64,000 nucleotides of DNA, taken from positions 56,707,672-56,771,671 of the forward strand of contig CANTUZ010000004.1 in NCBI GenBank assembly GCA_947846985.1, read 5' to 3'. The notes beneath the pieces are model-generated. The model saw only the letters and a list, made by a program, of their open reading frames with translations, had not been told where the DNA came from and did no database searches. Positions within the stretch are counted from its first letter, which is position 1. Every line of letters starts with the position of its first letter. Position numbers and translations under genes: made by a program. Below, piece after piece: positions 56,776 to 64,000 of this stretch. The stretch is from Fratercula arctica. Lineage: Eukaryota > Chordata > Aves > Charadriiformes > Alcidae.

Positions 56776-58729
56776 TGAGCTCATCATCAGCTGAAGCCGA
56801 CAGAAAGGGGACCTGCTGGCTGCATATGTTTCTTGTTCTGTCAGCTGTTTTCATCCACAAATAAAGCCTTGGGGTTTTATGAGTTTTGGTTTGGTTGGCG
56901 AGGCAAGTTAAGAGCAAGGGAGGGATCCGAACTCTGATGAATTCAGCGGCAAAATCCCCATTGATTTCGGCAGAGCCTGAACTTCATTGCAAGTGCTTCG
57001 TTTTCCCATCCCCGTTGCTACCCTCCGTTTTGTCAGCAGGTGGCAATCTCTACTTTTCGTCTGAACTTCAGAAAAGTTCTGTGTGCACAACACAAACTCT
57101 TCTTTTTATTCAAATAGCTGTTTCTGCTTTGCATTGGTTATTCTGACTGAGAGCTGGGTGATATCTCATTCCAAATCTCTCTTAACGTTTAAACGCTTAC
57201 TTAGTCATCAAAGTATTTTTAAAAGCAGAACTTAGAAAGCCTATTGCTTTACGAGTCATAGTTGTTCCTTTTCCATCCCCAGCTCTCAATTACAGACAGA
57301 AACTCCCACAACTCAAAACCGAGCTGTATAAATGGAGTGTTGTGTATCATATCTTTTACTGTGAACCGTAGACATTAATTAACATGCCAGTACTCAGACC
57401 TCATAAACTTGCATGTTCTTGCATCCGGACTTAATGTCACTTGTCAGTATTTCAAATGAATCTTGTAAACAGATGATGGGATGAGAAAAAAATACAGGTA
57501 TTTTCATGCCTGTTGTTAAGTGTTTGCCTCGCTTATTAGGTCCAAGCAATCTAACGTCCGTTCCGTGTGGAACAATTGGCCAATAACACACCCAAGGTCA
57601 GCAAGTCCTTGAGCTCTCAGCTGTGTGAGTGCCAGTCTTGCAAAGCAGCTCTATCTAAGGCTATTTCAGTACTGACATCCCCTCTCCCTGCCCCATTCCG
57701 AGACCTCTTTTGCATACCAAAATGTACGGCAGTGCAAGGTTTCATATGAAAAGGAATGAATACTGATTTGTTTGCCTAAGCTTTGTGGGAAATTTGAAAT
57801 CTTTTTGAAATCAGAGAGACATATGTAAGTCTTTTCACAGCAGGTATTTTGGTTTTAGCCTTGCTACCTGAGAGACACAGGCAAGCTAAAATACCTTGTT
57901 GGTTGCTTGTCTATTGGTAGTGGCAAGAAAAAAAAAAGTTTTTAATTGTCTAACTGCCATTTGCTCTGGACTATTAATACCTAGAATCTGCTATTTAAAT
58001 ACAGGCTGTATTCTGACAGCTTGAGGAAATTTGAGCAGTATTATTAGGAAATGAAGTTAAGGTACAGCTAAGTTAAACAATTACGCTAAGGGCATGCAGT
58101 CCACCAGAACAAATGAACTTGCACAGATTTATTATGTCTGTTGGTCAAAAGCTGAGTATGAAACATTATTTTTGTTCAGTTTAAGAAGTACAGTGATGGT
58201 TTTGTGGAATTGGGGTAGTTACAGTAACAGATAAAGAAAAAAGTGCAGGTCATTACATTTTCAAGTGTAACCTTTCAAAGAGAGTTGCTATTTTTAAGAA
58301 CCTCATCTGCTTTGTTTATGACCTGCCTATGCCCAGGTGTATTTCTGCGCTGCTCATGATGATACCCGAGCATCCGCTGGGTAGTGGCCATCTGCTTTCA
58401 CCACACGTGGGCAGCTGGAGGTTTCACACCGGAGCAGAGTCATCCAGGTTTAGGGTGAAATAAGAGTGTGCCGTTAGCCCCTGGCAGCCTGCAGAGGCAC
58501 TGGGCATTGCGTTGCCCTTGAGTCCTCTTAGCTGTGATGGGAGCTGCCTTCCAATTTCCGTGTCATCCCTTTAGTAATTGTTCCAGGTGCTTAGGTGCCA
58601 TGGTGATGACTTCTGTCAAGACAGATAAGTAGGAAGGGTTGCTGACTTAAAACCAGTGAGCTACTCAGGCCTGGAAAACATGCTGTTCTGAGGCAGCACT
58701 TGAACAACAGATGTTTTAAAATACACATT

Positions 58730-58890
58730 TTGGCTGGAGAGGTTGTGCAGTCTCCATCCTTGGAGGTTTTCAAGACCTAACTAGATAAAGCCCTGAGCAA
58801 CCTGTTCTGATCTCACAGCTGACCCAGCTTTGATAAGGAGGTTGGACCTGAGCCCTCTAGAGGTCCCCTCCAGCCTGTGTGGTTGTGATC
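58730..58890 (+). mobile_element. Diverged CR1 LINE 3' fragment
   Basis: 'agtctccatccttggaggtt' followed by 'caagacctaactagataaag', 'aggttggacctgagccctct' and 'aggtcccctccagcctgtg' follow the CR1 3' consensus with many changes. Ends are approximate. Confidence 0.75.
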
Positions 58891-61800
58891 ATGCACATGG
58901 ACTGCTGCATTGCCTTGAGGCTTGAACCTGGTCAAGCCCTGTTGTGCCTCTACGAGTCCTGGCCCTAAGACTTACACCTCTGCAAGTACTATTCACTTCC
59001 AAGGTGTGCTTCAAACAACAGCTAACCTTCAGTAGTTCTGTGAGCTATTATCTCATATTACTGTTGGGGAAACCATGGAAAAGGCAACGCTGGCTGAAGC
59101 CCCAGGAAGCCCTCCATGAGGGCTGAGATCAGGATTTGGTAATGCAGCTGGAGAAGGACCTGTTTTCCCACCCCACATTCCTTTCCTGTTTTGTACTAGG
59201 GTGAAACCAGGACATTTCAAAGGAAAGATAAAGAGAAAAACCTTTTTTTCAGAATCAAGAATAACCAACTGGGAAACGTGCTTGTGGCACATATAAGAGA
59301 CAAGGTTAACATCTCTGGGCCAATGACACACACCACAGATCTTTTGACCTTTAGGTATTCTAGAGTTGCCTAGTCTTTTTCAAGTGGTTACCAGAAGTTT
59401 TAACAGCTTCTACCATCTTCTTTGGGTTTCTCCCCCCAACACAATATAGTCCGATGAAAATTTTCTCTTGTTGTTAATCTGTTTTTTTATCAGAACATGC
59501 CATAACCTCATCTAGTTGGAAAACACCAGCTGCTAATCACGAGCTGAAAGCATTAGACAACATAGTCTCTTTCTTTTGGGAATGGCATTGTCTGAACTGT
59601 GTGGCTGATATAGGTGGATATCACAGTTCACTTGAACTAGCAACTCTGGTTATCAGTGAATGGAATCCAGACACCACAGAGTCTAGCAGATTTTGCATTC
59701 AGTTGACTTAACATCCCTTAAATGCAAGTCTTGCTCTATTTCTGGTTCGCCTACAGACATTTAATGCTGTAATCATTTCCTTTAAGAGTAAAAAGACAAA
59801 ACATCCCTTTTCTTGTTGGAACAATTTGCCTGTAATGCAAAGCCTAACAATCCCAAAAACCTGCCCTTGTTTTATACATGTTTTTTTTTTAAATATATTT
59901 TCCTTTTGAATATACTCCTTGGTGCAAGAACATTAAATAACATAACAATAATAATCTAGTAATCTTTTTTCCAGCAGTTTATTCATGCAGTTGTTCTGTC
60001 TAACTAGTAGATGAGATTCAAAATCCATTTAACTGCAGCGTTTCACTTTTGAGATAGCATCAGGTTCCTCAAAGGTTTCAGGATGTTGTGACCTCCAACT
60101 AAATATGCAATAAATGGCCACAGATTTTTCTCTGATATTTGGACCTAAGAAAGGCAAAGTGGGATGTAATAAAACAGGCTCACGCAGAATAGATTCTGCT
60201 GGACTTCTCTGATGTCACTCCTCATAAGAGCAAACATTTAGTATGGACCCAAAGTGGAAGCTGCTGGAGTAGAGCCTCCCTGAGGGAACCGGAAGGCAGA
60301 GAATATGACAACAGTCATCAGTGCTGGGAAAGGAAGTATCAGAGAGAGAATCAAATATTGTTCATGAGGCTTTTTCTATTTCATACCTTCATTAATACTT
60401 TTTTTGGAACATAGGGGAGCATGCTGGCTGACCGGAGTTGGGAGGCACTGCTCATACAAAAAGATAAAAGGGGATGTAAGATGGAAATGAGGACTGGAGT
60501 AAGAGGAGTGGGATGCAATTCAGTAGTTCAAAATGCAAAATTATGTAATTCTTCTGTACTCAAGGTAGTTGTCATGAGGAAATGCCTGAAGAAGAGATCT
60601 AGGCATACTACCTGAATTAGAAGACTCCAGTCTTCTAATATGAAGAATCTGTGAAAAAAATGGTATGTAGTATGTCAAAAGAGGTGCTTCCAGTGGAGAC
60701 AGGGAATCCTCTAGAAGAATTAAAGCCTGGAAGGGAATATGATTGTTCTGTATAGCTACATGGTTGTAATACTTCTGTGACTGGTTCAAAACATTGCTGT
60801 AGTTTTCCTTTAGAAATTATGCCATTGAGAACTCAAGCCCCATGTTTTTGCAGAAAGCTTATTAGAGCCAGTTGCCTGTAACAGATTTGCTCCATGACTT
60901 ACTAACTATTCCTTTTTTTGGAGCAAGTTCAGGAAACTTTGCAAGATGAGCCTTGCAGAATTTCATGAAAATTACTGTCCCACAGGAGAAGAGCAGTTTG
61001 GCTAAGCATGAGGTTCATTAACTTTTGGGTGACCTTTTCACAGGAGATACATGGCTGTTGCAGAAGCAGGTAATGAAATGCTGATAATTTTGCAAAACCC
61101 AGAAAACATTCTATAAATGCGGCTAGAGGCAACAATGCGAAATCCGAAGAAATAGATTTCGTGCTTCTAACTTGTAGTTAAAAAGTAAAGCTGAATTCAA
61201 AGACAAATCAAATTGTGCAAGATTGTGAATATGGTTTAAGGAGAACCAGTGTTGTTGAAGGTTTTGTTTTGTTCTTAGCATGGAGACACAGTATTTTCAT
61301 TAAATGGATGAATAATAAATGGATTAACCTGTCAGGGAGGAAAATGGCATACTCTGCTCAAATTCTGCAGCTATTTTGGGGAAGGTGACAAATGTGTGAA
61401 TGGAGATTAGACTGTTTTTCTTTTAACCCTTTCTTCCCCCTCCAGAAAACGCCCTGTAAGTGCAAGCAGAAGAGGCAAGGCAGGTGCCTACAGAAGGGTG
61501 GGGATAACTGTGCATGTGTGAGTTTTCTTTTAGTGGGAGCATTTGCTTGTAAATAGGAGGTGATATACCGAGTAACCCGGGATTCCCGGAGCACAGGAAC
61601 AGAGCACGCAGTGCTAGGGCACATTTGATTATGTCCTCCTTGAGAAGAGCCTCACAGAACTCATCTTTTGGTAGGGTTTGCCAATGACATGTGTCTAGTA
61701 ATGCAGCCCAATGGTTAGTTAAAAATCCAAAAGAATGTCTGTTAGTTAGTGTGACCAGTACCATCAGCAAAGTTGCATTTTCCATCTGAGTTCAAATGAA

Positions 61801-64000
61801 CCAGAAATCATTAAAACATACCAAATGTGATACAAGGTGTATTTTTTTTTAGTGACACTGTTTTTAAGTAGAATGGTTATTACAACTTGAAGAAGTGAGA
61901 CCTCCAGCTTATTTTTTTCTTTTTTGCAATGGGAGTGGGAAAGGGCTGAGAATTTCCAGTTTGACTCATGAACATTTTTGTATACAGCTTCTTGGGAATT
62001 AAGGCAAAGAAACACATTTGCCATTCTCTAGCCCAACAATAAGTTTTGAGGAGCTGTCTTCCATCAGTGAAATTCCATTAAGGGCATCGTAAGTAAGTGT
62101 GAAGACTTTGTGGGTTTCAGGTTGTCCTGTAGAGTTCAGACGTCTGCTCTCTGCACAGGTCCTTGGGGAATGGATCTTTGTGAGTTCCACAGAATTATCA
62201 TAATAGAAGCTTAGTTTTTCCACTACCATAAAATGAAAAGCCGACAGCCTGATTATAATAATTCAAATGACTATCATCAAAATACTCATATCTACTTTTA
62301 AAAGTTAGTCTAAAATATATAGCCAATAATCAGAGGTGGGGCTGAGCCGTTGTCCCTCACCTCTGGAGAGAATTGGGCTGAAGCTCTGTGGATCAGCCTC
62401 CTCAAGCATGAAAACAATGCATTTAAGATGGGGGAGAGAGAAAAAGGGATTATGAAAATCATAGTGAGCCATCCTAGCTTCACGTTAGTTTATTTGGTTT
62501 ACTTTTCCTGAGTGTTTCTATGGGGAAAATGGCTAAGAAGCATTCCAGGTGTCATCTTCTGTCACCAGAGCATTTCTGGGTTTTATCTGTAACTTGAATT
62601 AATTTTAGAATGGGTTGTATAGCAATAATTGGCCCTTTATAACATTTTCCCTGACTTGATACTCTCCTAGGAGCATTTTGGGTTGAATTGGTTACAAAGT
62701 GTTAGCAGCGTTACAGAGGGGAGCTTGCAGCTTCCACTATCTCCTTCACGAGTGTTTTTCTTGTTATATTGAAGACTGGTAAATTTTATAACCTCCTAAT
62801 TCAGAGTTCTAAATTGCCATCTCAGAATATTGAAAACAAACCTAACCATATCCTGTCCCTGTGTAAATGCCCTCAGCCACAATTTGAGTGACTTGAATTT
62901 TCTTGACAAAGTACGGCAAGGGCAAGTCTATATAGATAAATTCAATAAATCTGAGCCTCTGCCCTCACAAGCGGGCTGTATGACAATGTTAGTAGCCTGG
63001 GCATTGATGGCAGTGCTTTAAGTTTTGTGAAGGTGCTCTGTAGATCAGAGCTAGTTCATGTTCACACAATCCAAAGCTTTGCCAGTGAATTTCAGGGACT
63101 GTAAGGTAAACATGGGCCAAGCATTTACTTTGGGCTATGTTTGTACCATGTGTTAAACCTCAGTTTGGGCCCTGGACTTTGGTCCAGCAACAGTGTTTTA
63201 ACAACCTCAGATACAAGTCTCAGCTGGGAGGGAATAGGTACCTAACGTATAGGATGCACATGTAGCTTTTAATATGCTAGAAAACTAGCTCTATCCTGAT
63301 TGTTGATGCACATTTATAGATATGAAAGGTGTTGTTTGCTTTTGTTTCTTTTTTCTTTATATCAAAAACCAATTCTGCCTTGCAACCAAGGAGAGTATTT
63401 AATGAAACTAAACTGAATACTGCCTGTATTGAGTCACTCGCCAGATTAGACCACAGGGCAAGGACATTGTCTCTAGTCCAACGATATGTAGGCTTCCAAT
63501 TTTCCAATAGAAATAATTCCCAGTATCTACCAGAATGAGCTCCTTTAGAAATACACATTAACTGTCTTCCTTAAAAGTTAAGAAAAAGACATACAGAAGA
63601 TGATAATGTGATGAGTACTATGAGAGTATTTTATAAATGCTTTGTGATGATATATCAGATGTCATTTGTGCATGGTGGCTGATACTGTCTCCTTCATTTT
63701 TAGGATACAGCTGGAGATGATCACAGTTCCCTTAATGTGCCTGAGCAGGGACTTGGAATTGAACTGGGAATTGATGAGTGAATGGAGAATAGAAACTCCT
63801 CAAATGCTGTGATGTCCTAATGGACAGGAGTTGTAGAAGACAGACAAAAGCAGTGAGTGACTGTAAAAAACAAAGTTCTAGTTGGAAAAGGATGGTGGAG
63901 CTCTGCTGTGTGTAAAGGATGGGGGGAGGCTTTTATAGGTCTTGATTTATAGCAAAGAATGAGAGGAATTTTCTTTTTACTATCCCATTACTCATGTTAG

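Larger units (their letters stand above)
52930..64000. other. Gene-free region upstream of BOD1L1, distal part
   Basis: Two CR1 fragments (56,135 and 58,730) are the only elements I can name. A moderately GC-rich stretch at 55,815-56,130 abuts the larger CR1 and has frames on both strands without homology that I recognise. Nothing else stands out. Confidence 0.6.

Noticed and set aside
1..64000. tRNA, rRNA, CRISPR array, phage or bacterial-type operon
   Set aside because: None of the expected structures or sequence cues were seen; the window is vertebrate nuclear DNA.

Overview
The window looks like nuclear DNA from a bird. It has intron-rich, AT-leaning vertebrate sequence, one strong CpG island, few mobile elements, and several CR1 LINE 3' ends of the avian kind. 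The CR1 fragments carry the typical 'tcatagaat' end and the stretch about a 'locally conserved' tail of the CR1 reverse-transcriptase ORF. The species cannot be named from sequence alone.

One protein-coding gene fills positions ~5,800-42,700 on the minus strand: BOD1L1 (biorientation of chromosomes in cell division 1-like 1, also FAM44A/BOD1L). I traced 24 coding exons by their GT-AG splice sites, reading-frame phase and similarity to the mammalian protein as I remember it. Exons 1-12 run in frame for 2,700 codons. Exons 13-24 run in frame for 338 codons to a TAA stop. The two blocks do not join in phase, so at least one short exon (phase 1 in, phase 0 out) must lie in the 3.3 kb between exons 12 and 13. 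The total, about 3,040 residues plus that exon, is close to the ~3,050 residues of human BOD1L1. The protein has a proline-rich N-terminus, an Shg1/BOD1-type domain (exons 1-3), charged Lys/Glu/Ser-rich linkers (exons 4-9), a giant 6.1 kb exon 10 with two families of degenerate acidic repeats, and a C-terminal tail with two AT-hook motifs, an acidic stretch and basic clusters (exons 17, 21, 22-24).

Layout. 1-5,790: gene-free 3' flank. 5,812-6,548: AT-rich 3' UTR with a possible polyadenylation signal. 6,549-42,114: BOD1L1 coding exons and introns. 41,440-43,000: CpG-island promoter with GC boxes, an ETS site and a YY1-type element. 43,000-64,000: no gene that I can support; it holds CR1 fragments and a 236-bp uninterrupted pyrimidine tract next to a G-rich run. 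In mammals BOD1L1 lies between NKX3-2 and a long gene-poor interval leading to CPEB2. The empty right side would fit that order, but this is inference.

No new multi-gene system was found. The most interesting structural points are the strictly alternating 0/1 phase ladder of small exons 11-21 (which predicts the phase of the unresolved exon), the exon-10 repeat array with its long stop-free antisense frames, and the large triplex-capable tract at 52.7-52.9 kb.
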